Shown here: piece after piece, positions 47,573-56,272 of the stretch
Layout: each line of letters opens with the position of its first letter
Position numbering within the stretch: the first letter of the stretch is position 1
Origin: Streptomyces niger
Lineage (GTDB): Bacteria; Actinomycetota; Actinomycetes; Streptomycetales; Streptomycetaceae
Assembly (NCBI RefSeq): GCF_000718305.1
Contig: NZ_JOFQ01000013.1
Coordinates: 186,001-250,000 of the forward strand
DNA length: 64,000 nt
Direction: 5' to 3'
Made by a program: the position numbers and the translations under genes
Notes under the pieces: generated by a model
The model's database searches: none
What the model saw: only the letters and a program-made list of their open reading frames with translations
What the model was told of the DNA's origin: nothing

Positions 47573-49324
47573 TCATCGTCCGTCCCTCGCCGTCTCCAGC
47601 AGTTCCTCGGCGTGCGCGCGGGCCGTCTCGGAGTCTTCCTGGCCCGCGAGCATGCGGGAGAGTTCGCGGATGCGGTCCTCGCCTTCCAGGACGGTGACGC
47701 CGCTGCGGGTGACCGAGCCGTCGTTGGTCTTCTCGACCAGCAGCTGGCGGTCGGCGAACGCGGCGACCTGCGGGAGGTGGGTGACGACCACGACCTGCGC
47801 GGAGCGGGCCAGCCGGGCGAGCCGGCGGCCGACCTCGACCGCGGCCTTGCCGCCGACGCCCGCGTCCACCTCGTCGAAGAGGTAGGTCGGCACCGGGTCG
47901 GAGCCGGCGAAGACCACCTCGATGCCGAGCATCACGCGGGAGAGCTCACCGCCGGAGGCGCCCTTGGCGATCGGCCGGGGCTGCGCGCCGGGGTGCGGGG
48001 CGAGGAGCAGCTCGACCTCGTCGGCGCCGGCCGGCCCGTAGGCGACGTTGCGGCCGCCGACCTCGACGCCGTCCGCGTCCTCGGCGACCTCGGTCTGCCG
48101 GATCTCCACGCTCACCCGGGCGTGCGGCATGGCCAGTTCGGCCAGCTCCGTGGTGACGGCGGCGGCGAACCGCTCGGCCGACGCCACCCGCGCGTCGGTC
48201 AGCGCCTGCGCCAGCTCGCCCAGTTCGGCGCGGAGCGCGTCGCGTTCGGCGGTCAGCTCGCCGATCCGGTCGTCGTCGCCCTCCAGCTCCGCGAGGCGCG
48301 CGGCGCTCTGCTCGGACCAGGCGAGGACGGCCGCGATGTCCTCGCCGTACTTGCGGGTGAGGCCGGTCAGCGCGGCCCGGCGCTCCTCGACGGCGGCCAG
48401 CCGCAGCGGGTCGGCGTCCAGCCCGTCCCCGTAACCGGCCAGCTCGCCGGCCACGTCGGACAGCAGGATGCCGATCTCGCCGAGCCGGTCGGTGAGCCCG
48501 GCCAGCACCGGGTCGTGGCTGCGGACCGCCTCCAGTGCGCGGTGCGCCCCGGCGACCAGGGTGGTGGCGTCGACGCCCTCGGGGTCCGCCGGGTCGCCCG
48601 CGAGCGCCGCGTGCGCCGCGTTCGCGGCGGAGGCGAGGGCCTCGGCGTGGCCGAGCCGCTCGGCCTCGGCGGCCAGTTCGGTGTCCTCGCCCGCCACCGG
48701 CTCGACGGCGGCGATCTCCTCCAGGCCGAAGCGGAGCAGGTCCGCCTCCTGGGCGCGCTCGCGGGCCCTGGTGGTCAGCTCGTCCAGCTCGGCGGCCACG
48801 TCCCGGAGCCTGCGGTAGGCGGCGGTGTACTTCTCCAGGGGGACCGAGACGGCGTCCCCGGCGTAACGGTCCAGGGCCTGGCGCTGCCGGGCCGGCCGCA
48901 GCAGCCCCTGCTGGTCGGTCTGGCCGTGCACGGCCACCAGGTCGTCCGCCAACTCCCCCAGCAGTCCGACCGGCACGGACCGCCCCCCGACATGCGCCCG
49001 GGAGCGGCCTTCGGCGGAGACCGTACGGCTGATGAGCAGCGCGCCGTCGTCCAGCTCGGCGCCGGCCTCCTCGGCGCGGAGCGCGGCCGGCGCGTCGGGG
49101 CCGACCGTGATGCGGCCCTCCACCACCGCCGATTTGGCCCCGATGCGTACCAGCGCGGGGTCGGCACGGCCGCCCAGCAGCAGGCCGAGGCTGGTGACGA
49201 CCATCGTCTTGCCCGCGCCCGTCTCGCCCGTCACCGCCGTGAAACCGGGGGACAGCTCGATGACGGCATCGTCGATGACGCCCAGGGACCGGATCCGCAT
49301 CTCCTCCAACACGGATACGACCAT
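47573..49324 (-). CDS. recN: DNA repair protein RecN
   Basis: The 583-residue SMC-like ATPase has Walker A in FTAVTGETGAGKTMVVTSL, a central coiled coil with many Ala/Glu/Leu heptads (about residues 155-370), the ABC signature KGASGGELSRVMLGIE, and Walker B YLFDEVDAGVGGKAA. RecN promotes recombinational repair of double-strand breaks. An internal ATG (MRIRSLG) nine codons in is also plausible because GGAGGAG precedes it. It is probably co-transcribed with nadK and tlyA upstream, despite a 206-nt gap. Confidence 0.96.
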   Translation of the reverse strand: MVVSVLEEMRIRSLGVIDDAVIELSPGFTAVTGETGAGKTMVVTSLGLLLGGRADPALVRIGAKSAVVEGRITVGPDAPAALRAEEAGAELDDGALLISRTVSAEGRSRAHVGGRSVPVGLLGELADDLVAVHGQTDQQGLLRPARQRQALDRYAGDAVSVPLEKYTAAYRRLRDVAAELDELTTRARERAQEADLLRFGLEEIAAVEPVAGEDTELAAEAERLGHAEALASAANAAHAALAGDPADPEGVDATTLVAGAHRALEAVRSHDPVLAGLTDRLGEIGILLSDVAGELAGYGDGLDADPLRLAAVEERRAALTGLTRKYGEDIAAVLAWSEQSAARLAELEGDDDRIGELTAERDALRAELGELAQALTDARVASAERFAAAVTTELAELAMPHARVSVEIRQTEVAEDADGVEVGGRNVAYGPAGADEVELLLAPHPGAQPRPIAKGASGGELSRVMLGIEVVFAGSDPVPTYLFDEVDAGVGGKAAVEVGRRLARLARSAQVVVVTHLPQVAAFADRQLLVEKTNDGSVTRSGVTVLEGEDRIRELSRMLAGQEDSETARAHAEELLETARDGR

Positions 49325-49530
49325 ACGAGGTCAGCGCCCGACCCGCGATGTCCTCCCCACCCCATACCTGGGTGTATTCGGGAAAACCGGCACCATCATT
49401 CAGCCCGTCCGGGGGCACCTCCCAGCGGTAGCCGGGGGAGTTTGAGCACAAACGTCCGGACCCGAGCCAGGTCAACGAGGAGCGGTGCACCGTGGCGCCA
49501 CCACCATCGTCGGCCGACCCGCCTCGCGGG

Positions 49531-50505
49531 CTAGTGCGGCGCTCCGCGCCACCCCGCCACCGGCAGGGCGAACTTGGCCACCAGGCGGTCGGTGAAGGAG
49601 GCGTGGTGGAGGCGGGCCAGACGGACCGGGACGGCGCCCCGGCGGACCTCCACGCGGGCGCCGGCGGGCAGTTCGACCGAGCGGCTGCCGTCGCACCACA
49701 GGACGCCGTGCGGGGTCTTGGGCTGGACCTCCACCGCCAGGACGGACTCCGGGGAGGTGACGAGCGGCTTGGCGAACAGGGCGTGCGCGCTGATCGGCAC
49801 CATCAGCAGCGCCTCGACCTCCGGCCAGACCACCGGGCCGCCCGCGGAGAACGCGTACGCGGTCGAGCCGGTCGGCGTCGCGCAGACCACGCCGTCGCAG
49901 CCGAAGCGGGAGACCGGGCGGCCGTCGACCTCGGTGACGACCTCCAGCATCCGCTCCCGCGCGGCCTTCTCCACCGACGCCTCGTTCAGCGCCCAGTCCC
50001 GGTGCACCACCGTGCCGTTGTTGCGGACCAGCACGTCGAGGGTCATCCGCTCCTCGACCTCGTAGGAGCGGGTCACCACCCGGTCCACGACCTTGTCCAG
50101 GTCGTCCCGCTCGGCCTCGGCGAGGAACCCGACCCGGCCGAGGTTGACGCCGAGCATCGGGACGCCGGAGGTCCGGGCGAAGTCGGCGCCGCGCAGCAGC
50201 GTCCCGTCCCCGCCCAACACCACGAGCAGTTCACAGCCCTCGGCCGCGCCCTGTTCGGTGGCCACCTGCTCCACGGAGTCCGGCAGCGGCAGATCGGCGG
50301 CCTCGGCCGCCAGCACGCGGACGCCGATGCCGCAGCGCAGCAGTCCCTGGACGACCAGTTCGGCGCTGCGTACGGCCGCGGCCCGGCCGGTGTGGGTGAG
50401 CAGGAACACCGTACGGGTCCCGCCGGCGAGCGGCTCGGGAGCGGGCACGGAGACCGTTCCGGTCTGCGGGTCCTGCGGTGCTTCGGACGTTCCAGATGTG
50501 GTCAA
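49531..50505 (-). CDS. nadK: NAD kinase
   Basis: The 324-residue enzyme phosphorylates NAD to NADP. The family GGDGT motif is LLVVLGGDGTLLRGADF, followed by GVNLGRVGFLAE, the NE-motif WALNEASVEK and GDGVVCATPTGSTAYAFSAGGPVVWPEVEALL. The start is a TTG that overlaps the tlyA stop (TTGA, 50505-50502), which gives a short N-terminal tail before the core. It is coupled to tlyA. Confidence 0.95.
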   Translation of the reverse strand: MTTSGTSEAPQDPQTGTVSVPAPEPLAGGTRTVFLLTHTGRAAAVRSAELVVQGLLRCGIGVRVLAAEAADLPLPDSVEQVATEQGAAEGCELLVVLGGDGTLLRGADFARTSGVPMLGVNLGRVGFLAEAERDDLDKVVDRVVTRSYEVEERMTLDVLVRNNGTVVHRDWALNEASVEKAARERMLEVVTEVDGRPVSRFGCDGVVCATPTGSTAYAFSAGGPVVWPEVEALLMVPISAHALFAKPLVTSPESVLAVEVQPKTPHGVLWCDGSRSVELPAGARVEVRRGAVPVRLARLHHASFTDRLVAKFALPVAGWRGAPH

Positions 50506-51308
50506 CTCGGCCCCTCCGCCACTGCACGGTCGACATCCGCCGGGTCCAGGGCAGGCGCACCGGCTCGCAGCCACAGAAAGTACTCGACATTGCCGGAAGG
50601 TCCAGGCAGGGGGGACGCGGTGACGCCCAGCACACCCAGTCCGAGCTCCGCGGCGCGGGCCCCCACCGCGCGCACCGCCTCGGCCCGCAGCTGCGCGCTG
50701 CGCACCACGCCGCCGCTGCCGAGGCGCTCCTTGCCGACCTCGAACTGCGGCTTGACCATCAGGACGAGGTCGGCGTCCGGCGCCGAGCAGCGCACGAGCG
50801 CCGGCAGCACGAGGCCCAGCGGGATGAAGGAGAGGTCGCCCACGACGATGTCGACGGGGATGTCGTCGATCTGTTCCAGGGTCAGTTCGCGGACGTTGGT
50901 GCGGTCCTTGACGGTGACCCGCTCATCGCTCTGCAGGGACCAGGCGAGCTGCCCGTAGCCGACGTCCACGGCGACGACGTGGCCGGCGCCCGCGCGCAGC
51001 AGGACGTCGGTGAAGCCGCCGGTGGAGGCGCCGGCGTCCAGCGCCCGGCGACCCTCGACCTTGAGGCCCCGCGGTACGAAGGCGGCCAGCGCCCCGGCGA
51101 GCTTGTGGCCGCCGCGCGAGACGTAGTCCGGGTCGTTCGCGTCCTCGCGGACCACCAGCGCGGCGCTGGTCTCCACCTGGGTGGCGGGCTTGCTCGCCGG
51201 CTGCCCGCCGACCGTCACCCGGCCCGCGGCGATCAGCTGGCTCGCGTGCTCGCGGGAGCGGGCCATCTTGCGGCGCACCAGCTCCGCGTCGAGTCGGCGT
51301 CGTGCCAC
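50502..51308 (-). CDS. tlyA: TlyA-family rRNA 2'-O-methyltransferase
   Basis: The 268-residue protein has an N-terminal S4 RNA-binding domain (RRRLDAELVRRKMARSREHASQLIAAGRVTVGG) and an FtsJ-like methyltransferase domain. The SAM loop is ALDAGASTGGFTDVLLRAG, with VVAVDVGYGQLAW and DLVLMVKPQFEVGKE. Mycobacterial TlyA methylates 16S and 23S rRNA and affects capreomycin sensitivity. GTG 51308 has AGGTGG upstream; GTG 51317 would add three residues. It lies 16 nt after a small unknown gene and overlaps nadK. Confidence 0.94.
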   Translation of the reverse strand: MARRRLDAELVRRKMARSREHASQLIAAGRVTVGGQPASKPATQVETSAALVVREDANDPDYVSRGGHKLAGALAAFVPRGLKVEGRRALDAGASTGGFTDVLLRAGAGHVVAVDVGYGQLAWSLQSDERVTVKDRTNVRELTLEQIDDIPVDIVVGDLSFIPLGLVLPALVRCSAPDADLVLMVKPQFEVGKERLGSGGVVRSAQLRAEAVRAVGARAAELGLGVLGVTASPLPGPSGNVEYFLWLRAGAPALDPADVDRAVAEGPS

Positions 51309-51324
51309 ACCTGCCACCTGTGGT

Positions 51325-51681
51325 TCAGCTCCTGAGATCGTTCCGTGCTGCGGGGCGGGGCCCCGGCTGCTGGTCCAAGGAGGCCAGCGTGTCGCGGAGC
51401 CCCCGGTGCACATCCTCGTACACCGGGAGGTGGCCGCTGACGGCGAGGTGGTCGGCGTCCGCCAGCCGGGCCAGCCGGTCGTCCACCTCGGCGTGCCCGG
51501 TGGGGGTGACCGGTACACCCAGCGGCTGCGGGCCGGCGGGCTGCTCCGGCGGCGGACCGGCGGTGCCGGACTCGTCGGGCCGGCCGGGCCCGCCCTGATC
51601 GGGTTCGTCGGGGGCCGGGGCGGCACCGGGTTCGTCGGGCTGCGGTTCCGGCCGCTCGGCGCCGGAGATCGGCTCGTGCAT
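51325..51681 (-). CDS. Conserved hypothetical protein upstream of tlyA (118 aa)
   Basis: The first 50 residues are Pro/Glu/Asp-rich and disordered. The conserved-looking part is GHAEVDDRLARLADADHLAVSGHLPVYEDVHRGLRDTLASLD, a helical segment found, as I recall, upstream of tlyA in many actinomycetes. There is no TM span or catalytic motif. It heads the tlyA-nadK-recN group with a 16-nt gap to tlyA. The function is unknown. Confidence 0.75.
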   Translation of the reverse strand: MHEPISGAERPEPQPDEPGAAPAPDEPDQGGPGRPDESGTAGPPPEQPAGPQPLGVPVTPTGHAEVDDRLARLADADHLAVSGHLPVYEDVHRGLRDTLASLDQQPGPRPAARNDLRS

Positions 51682-51753
51682 GCCCCGACGCTACCGCGAA
51701 CCGGCGGGCCACCGGCGGACGAGCCGGCCCGGACCGGCGTATCGTCCCTGTCG

Positions 51754-52104
51754 ATGGCTTCCCTCGAACAGTGCCGCGCCGCCCTGGACCGGCTGGCACA
51801 CACCATGTCGACGACGGCGGACGGGGCGGTGCGCGGTGCCGCCGCGCTGGACCGCTCGCTGAGCTGCCGCATCACCGACCTCGACGTCACCTTCGTGGGA
51901 CGGCTCGCGGACGGCACCCTCCGGGACGTCACCCCCGTACCGGGCCCGCCGCGGGAGAAGGCGCAGATCAGACTCGCCATGACCGGCGACGACCTGGTCG
52001 CGCTGGTCGACGGCGAGCTGCACTTCGCGCGGGCGTGGGGCAGCGGCCGGGTGAAGCTGGAGGCCGGCCTCCGCGACCTGCTGCGGCTCCGGACGCTGCT
52101 CTAG
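51754..52104 (+). CDS. SCP2 sterol-carrier-like domain protein (116 aa)
   Basis: The 116-residue protein looks like a single SCP2-like domain: SCRITDLDVTFVGRLADG, then AQIRLAMTGDDLVALVDGELHFARAWGSGRVKLEAGLRDLLRLRTLL, where family members have the 'dlvaLldGkl...al..GrvkveG' pattern. Such domains bind hydrophobic ligands; the ligand is unknown. No ribosome site is visible, but TATCGT ends 8 nt before the ATG (leaderless candidate). It is divergent from the tlyA group and faces the iron ABC ATPase gene. Confidence 0.78.
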   Translation: MASLEQCRAALDRLAHTMSTTADGAVRGAAALDRSLSCRITDLDVTFVGRLADGTLRDVTPVPGPPREKAQIRLAMTGDDLVALVDGELHFARAWGSGRVKLEAGLRDLLRLRTLL

Positions 52105-52135
52105 CGGTCCGGGCACGTACCGGCGGGCCGCCGCC

Positions 52136-53014
52136 TCAGCGGACGGCCGCCTTACGGGGCGTACGCGCCGCCGGGACGATCAGCGGGGTGCCGGTCTCCG
52201 GGTCGTCGATGATCTGGCACTTGAGCCGGAAGACCCGCTCCATGAGGTCGGCGGTGACCACCTCGGCCGGCGCGCCCTCCGCGACGACCTCGCCGCCGCG
52301 CATCGCGATGATGTGGCTGGCGTAGCGCGCGGCGTGGTTGAGGTCGTGCAGGACGGCGACGAGCGTGCGGCCCTGCTCCTCGTGCAGCTGGGCGCAGAGG
52401 TCCAGCACCTCTATCTGGTGCTGGATGTCGAGGTAGGTGGTGGGCTCGTCCAGGAGCAGCAGCGGGGTCTGCTGGGCGAGGGCCATGGCGATCCAGACGC
52501 GCTGCCGCTGGCCGCCGGAGAGCTCGTCGACGTACCGCTCCCCCAGCTCGCCGATGCCGGTGGCCTCCATGGACTCCTGCACGATCCGCTCGTCCTCGGC
52601 GGACCACTGGCGCAGCAGTCCCTGGTGCGGGTAGCGGCCGCGGGAGACCAGGTCGGCGACGGTGATGCCGTCGGGGGCCGTGGAGGACTGCGGCAGCAGG
52701 CCGAGGGTGCGGGCGACCTTCTTGGCGGGCTGCGAGGAGATCGCGGAGCCGTCCAGCAGGACCGAGCCGGCCTGCGGCTTGAGCATCCGGGAGAGCGCGC
52801 GCAGCAGGGTGGACTTGCCGCAGGCGTTGGGGCCGACGATGACCGTGAAGGAATTGTCCGGGATCTCGACCGAGAGGTTTTCGGCGATGACCCGCTGGTC
52901 GTAGGCGAGGGTGACGTTCTGCGCCGCGAGACGGCTCACTTCGGCTCTCCTGGAGGTGGTACGGCCGGTCGGATGCGGGGTGGTGGCGGTGGGGGCCTCG
53001 GGGCGCGCGGTCAT
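52136..53014 (-). CDS. Iron-siderophore ABC transporter ATPase (FecE/FhuC type)
   Basis: The core of this ATPase has Walker A VIVGPNACGKSTLLRAL, signature YVDELSGGQRQRVWIAMAL, Walker B LLLLDEPTTYLDIQHQIEVL and the switch His in AVLHDLNHAARYA, all typical of FecE/FhuC. I used the ATG that overlaps the permease stop (ATGA, 53011-53014), which gives a 25-residue Thr/Pro-rich lead. GTG 52939, with AGGAG 8 nt upstream, is a good alternative. It is the last gene of the fecCDE-like operon under the iron box at 55123. Confidence 0.94.
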   Translation of the reverse strand: MTARPEAPTATTPHPTGRTTSRRAEVSRLAAQNVTLAYDQRVIAENLSVEIPDNSFTVIVGPNACGKSTLLRALSRMLKPQAGSVLLDGSAISSQPAKKVARTLGLLPQSSTAPDGITVADLVSRGRYPHQGLLRQWSAEDERIVQESMEATGIGELGERYVDELSGGQRQRVWIAMALAQQTPLLLLDEPTTYLDIQHQIEVLDLCAQLHEEQGRTLVAVLHDLNHAARYASHIIAMRGGEVVAEGAPAEVVTADLMERVFRLKCQIIDDPETGTPLIVPAARTPRKAAVR

Positions 53015-54075
53015 ACCCGGCCCGCCTTGCGCTCGTTGGCCAGCAGCCACAGCAGGTAGCCGCCGCCGAGTACGCCGGTGACGACGCCGACCGGCACCTG
53101 GTCGGCGCCGAAGATCCGCTGCGAGGCGAGGTCGGCGAGGACCAACAGCACGGCGCCCATGAGCGCGGCGGGCAGCAGATTGGGGCCGGTGGTCCGGGTG
53201 AGCCGCCGGGCGAGCTGGGGCGCGGTGAGCGCGACGAAGGCGATGGGTCCGGCGGCGGCGGTGGCGGACGCGACCAGGACGACGGCGGCCAGCAGCGCGA
53301 GGATGCGGACCCGGCCGGTGCTGACGCCGAGCGCGGCGGCCGAGTCGTCGCCCATCTCCAGCATGGCCAGCGGCCGGCCGCAGAGCAGGATCACGGGGAC
53401 CAGGATCACGCAGACCGCGGCCAGCGGCCAGACCTGGTCCCAGTCGCGGCCGCTGAGGGAGCCGGTCATCCAGGTGGTGGCCCGGGTCGCCTCGACGATG
53501 TTCGCCTTGGTCATCAGGTACAGGACGATGGCGTAGAGCATGGCGGAGGCGCCGATGCCGACAAGCACGAAGCGGTAGCCGTGCACGCCGCGCTTCCAGG
53601 CGAGCAGGAAGATCGCGACGCCGGTGACGACGCCGCCGGCCACCGCGCCCATCGCGATGGCGACGGTGGAGCCCTGCAGGTACACGATGACGAGCAGGGC
53701 GCCGACGGAGGAGCCCTGCGCGAAGCCGAGCACGTCGGGGCTGCCGAGCGGGTTGCGGGTGATGGTCTGGAAGACCGCGCCGGCCAGGCCGAAGCACGCG
53801 CCGACCAGCAGCGCGACCAGCACCCTGGGCAGCCGCAGGTCGTTGACGATCAGCTCCTGGCCCGGGTTGCCGCCGCCCCCGAGGGTGGTGAGGACGTCGC
53901 CGAAGGACATCGGGAAGTCGCCGGTGCCGATGAGCAGCACGCCGGCGGCGAGCGCCACGACGAGCAGCAGTACGCCCGTGAGTACCGCCCTGAGGTGGAG
54001 CCGCACCGACAGCCCGCCGGCGGTGCGCAGCGCCTTCACGGCGGGGCGCGGGGAGGTCTTGGTGGGAGTGCTCAC
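53011..54075 (-). CDS. Iron-siderophore ABC permease (FecCD type), second subunit
   Basis: The 354-residue permease has the FecCD pattern: RLPRVLVALLVGACFGLAGAVFQTITRNPLGSPDVLGFAQGSSVGAL in the second helix-loop region, GISTGRVRI-like coupling (ALGVSTGRVRILALLAAVVL), and FVALTAPQLARRLTRTTGP near the C-terminus. About nine to ten TM spans are expected. The GTG start overlaps the preceding permease stop (GTGA) and the gene overlaps the ATPase. It forms the heterodimeric channel with the product of 54072-55115. Confidence 0.94.
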   Translation of the reverse strand: MSTPTKTSPRPAVKALRTAGGLSVRLHLRAVLTGVLLLVVALAAGVLLIGTGDFPMSFGDVLTTLGGGGNPGQELIVNDLRLPRVLVALLVGACFGLAGAVFQTITRNPLGSPDVLGFAQGSSVGALLVIVYLQGSTVAIAMGAVAGGVVTGVAIFLLAWKRGVHGYRFVLVGIGASAMLYAIVLYLMTKANIVEATRATTWMTGSLSGRDWDQVWPLAAVCVILVPVILLCGRPLAMLEMGDDSAAALGVSTGRVRILALLAAVVLVASATAAAGPIAFVALTAPQLARRLTRTTGPNLLPAALMGAVLLVLADLASQRIFGADQVPVGVVTGVLGGGYLLWLLANERKAGRV

Positions 54076-55115
54076 AGCTGTGCCATCTTCCGTCGCCGTA
54101 CGAGATGGATGAAGACCGGGCCGCCGATGACGGCCGTGACGATGCCGACCTGGAGTTCGCCGGGGCGGGCCACGACCCGGCCGAGGATGTCGGCGCCGAG
54201 CAGCAGCACCGGCGAGAGGACCGCGGAGTACGGCAGGATCCAGCGCATGTCGGGGCCGGTGATGGCGCGTACGGCGTGCGGGACCATCAGGCCGACGTAG
54301 ACGATCGGCCCGCAGGCGGCGGTGGCCGCGCCGCACAGCAGGGTCACGGCGGCCATGGCGGCGACGCGGGTGCGGGTGAGCTTCGCGCCGAGGGCGCGGG
54401 CCTGGTCGTCGCCGAGCGCGACGGCGTTCAGCGGCCGGGCGACGAGGAGCGCGAGCACCACGCCGACCGCGATGAAGGGGACGATCCTCTCGACGGTGGG
54501 CATGGTCGCGGAGGCCAGCGAACCGACCGTCCAGAAGCGCATCTTGTCCAGCGACGCGGTGTTCATGAGGTTGACCGCGTTGAGGTAGCCGGTGAGGACG
54601 GCGGTGAGCGCGGTGCCGGCGAGCGCGAGCCGTACGGGCGTGGCGTTGCGGGTGCCGCCGAGGATGTAGACCGCGGCGGAGACGACGGCGGCGCCCACGA
54701 ACGCGAACCACACGTACGAGGTGAGCGAGGTGACGCCGAAGAAGGTGATGCCGGAGACGACGGCGGCGGAGGCGCCGGCGTTGATGCCGAGGACGCCGGG
54801 GTCGGCGAGCGGGTTGCGGGTGAGGGCCTGCATGACCGCGCCGGCCAGGCCGAGCGCCGCGCCGGCGAGCAGCCCGAGGAGGGTGCGGGGCAGCCGTACG
54901 TCGCGAATGATCACGTCGGTGTCGGTGCCGGAGTAGTGCGTGATGCCGTGCCAGACGTCCCCCAGGGGGATCTGTTTGGACCCGACGGCGATGCCGAGGA
55001 CGGCGATGGCTCCGAGGACGCAGAGCGCGACGAGGAGTCCCGCGGAGCGGGTGGCCTGCCGTCGTCGGGGCACCACGGGAGCGGCGGCTGCTTCAGGGGG
55101 GCTGTCGACCAACAC
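54072..55115 (-). CDS. Iron-siderophore ABC permease (FecCD type), first subunit
   Basis: The 347-residue permease carries RLPRTLLGLLAGAALGLAGAVMQALTRNPLADPGVLGINAGASAAVV, ALGAKLTRTRVAAMAAVTLL and YVGLMVPHAVRAITGPDMRW, all FecCD hallmarks. The GTG start lies 8 bp from the iron box, so transcription is expected to be blocked by an IdeR/DmdR-type repressor when iron is plentiful. It heads the three-gene operon and diverges from the binding-protein gene. Confidence 0.94.
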   Translation of the reverse strand: MLVDSPPEAAAAPVVPRRRQATRSAGLLVALCVLGAIAVLGIAVGSKQIPLGDVWHGITHYSGTDTDVIIRDVRLPRTLLGLLAGAALGLAGAVMQALTRNPLADPGVLGINAGASAAVVSGITFFGVTSLTSYVWFAFVGAAVVSAAVYILGGTRNATPVRLALAGTALTAVLTGYLNAVNLMNTASLDKMRFWTVGSLASATMPTVERIVPFIAVGVVLALLVARPLNAVALGDDQARALGAKLTRTRVAAMAAVTLLCGAATAACGPIVYVGLMVPHAVRAITGPDMRWILPYSAVLSPVLLLGADILGRVVARPGELQVGIVTAVIGGPVFIHLVRRRKMAQL

Positions 55116-55122
55116 GCGGTTT

Positions 55123-55137
55123 AGGTTAGCCTAACCT
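55123..55137. promoter_or_regulatory. Iron box (IdeR/DmdR1-type) between divergent uptake operons
   Basis: AGGTTAG-C-CTAACCT is a perfect palindrome inside TTTAGGTTAGCCTAACCT, matching the actinobacterial IdeR/DmdR1 consensus TTAGGTTAGGCTAACCTAA. It lies between the permease start (55115) and the binding-protein start (55181), so one site can repress both. Confidence 0.9.
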
Positions 55138-55180
55138 CGCTGCCCCCTCATCAGGCGTCCCCAGAGAGAAGTGCGTCCCT

Positions 55181-56209
55181 ATGAGCATCACCCCCAGACC
55201 TTCCCTGTCCCGACGCGGCCTGCTGGCCGCCGGCGGAGCCGTCGGCGTCGGCGCACTGCTCGCCGCCTGTGGCAACGAGAAGGCCTCGGGACCGGCCGGC
55301 GGCGGAAGCAAGGGCGGGCCCTGGAGCTTCACCGACGACCGGAAGAAGAAGGTCTCCCTGAAGACTGTGCCACAGCGCATCGTCGCTTTCACGGGCACCG
55401 CCGCCGCGCTGGTCGATTTCGGCATCGACGACCAGATCGTCGGCGTCTTCGGTCCGACCAAGCTCAAGAACGGCAAGGCCGACCCGCAGGCCGGCGACCT
55501 GGACGTCTCCAAGGTCACCATCATCGGCAACGCCTACGGCCAGTTCAACGTCGAGAAGTACGCCGGGCTCGCCCCCGACCTGCTCGTGACCAACATGTTC
55601 GAGCCGGGTGCGCTGTGGTTCGTGCCGGAGGAGAGCAAGGACAAGATCGCCAAGCTCGCCCCGAGCGTCGCGATCACCGCCTCCCGCACCCCGCTGGACA
55701 AGATCATCGAGCGGTACTCCGAGCTGGCCGAGTCGCTCGGCGCCGACCTGAAGGCCAAGAAGGTCACCGACGCCAAGGCCCGCTTCGAGAAGGCCGCGGC
55801 ACGGCTGCGCGCCGCCGCCAAGTCCAAGCCGGTCAAGGTGCTCGCCTGCTCCGGCAGCCCCGACCTCTTCTACGCGTCCAACCCGGGCATCAACGCCGAC
55901 CTCATGTACTTCAAGTCCCTCGGCGTGGACCTGATCGTGCCCGACAAGCTCGACAAGGGCGGCTACTTCGAGTCCCTGAGCTGGGAGAACGCCGACAAGT
56001 ACAAGGCGGACGTGCTCCTCCTCGACAACCGCACCGCCACCTTGCAGCCCAAGGACCTGGCCGCCAAGCCGGCCTGGGCCAAGCTGCCCGCCGTCAAGGC
56101 GGACCAGATCACCCCGTGGTCCAGCGAGCCCCGCTTCTCCTACGCGGGCGCCGCTCCGCTCCTCGAGGGCCTCGCCAAGGCCATCGAGGACGCCAAGAAG
56201 GTCAGCTGA
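55181..56209 (+). CDS. Iron-siderophore ABC transporter substrate-binding lipoprotein
   Basis: The 342-residue protein has a twin-arginine lipoprotein signal (LSRRGLLAAGGAVGVGALLAAC, lipidated Cys30). A Fe-siderophore binding fold follows, with QRIVAFTGTAAALVDFGIDDQIVGVFG and IIGNAYGQFNVEKYAGLAPDLLVTN. It feeds the FecCD-type permeases encoded divergently. The cognate siderophore may be desferrioxamine, made by the des operon 3.5 kb downstream, but ferrichrome-type ligands are equally possible from the sequence alone. Confidence 0.93.
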   Translation: MSITPRPSLSRRGLLAAGGAVGVGALLAACGNEKASGPAGGGSKGGPWSFTDDRKKKVSLKTVPQRIVAFTGTAAALVDFGIDDQIVGVFGPTKLKNGKADPQAGDLDVSKVTIIGNAYGQFNVEKYAGLAPDLLVTNMFEPGALWFVPEESKDKIAKLAPSVAITASRTPLDKIIERYSELAESLGADLKAKKVTDAKARFEKAAARLRAAAKSKPVKVLACSGSPDLFYASNPGINADLMYFKSLGVDLIVPDKLDKGGYFESLSWENADKYKADVLLLDNRTATLQPKDLAAKPAWAKLPAVKADQITPWSSEPRFSYAGAAPLLEGLAKAIEDAKKVS

Positions 56210-56272
56210 CGCACCGGGGCCCGGCGCCGCTCCGCCGGGCCCCCGCCACTCCCCCAAGGAGGTTTCCCCCGC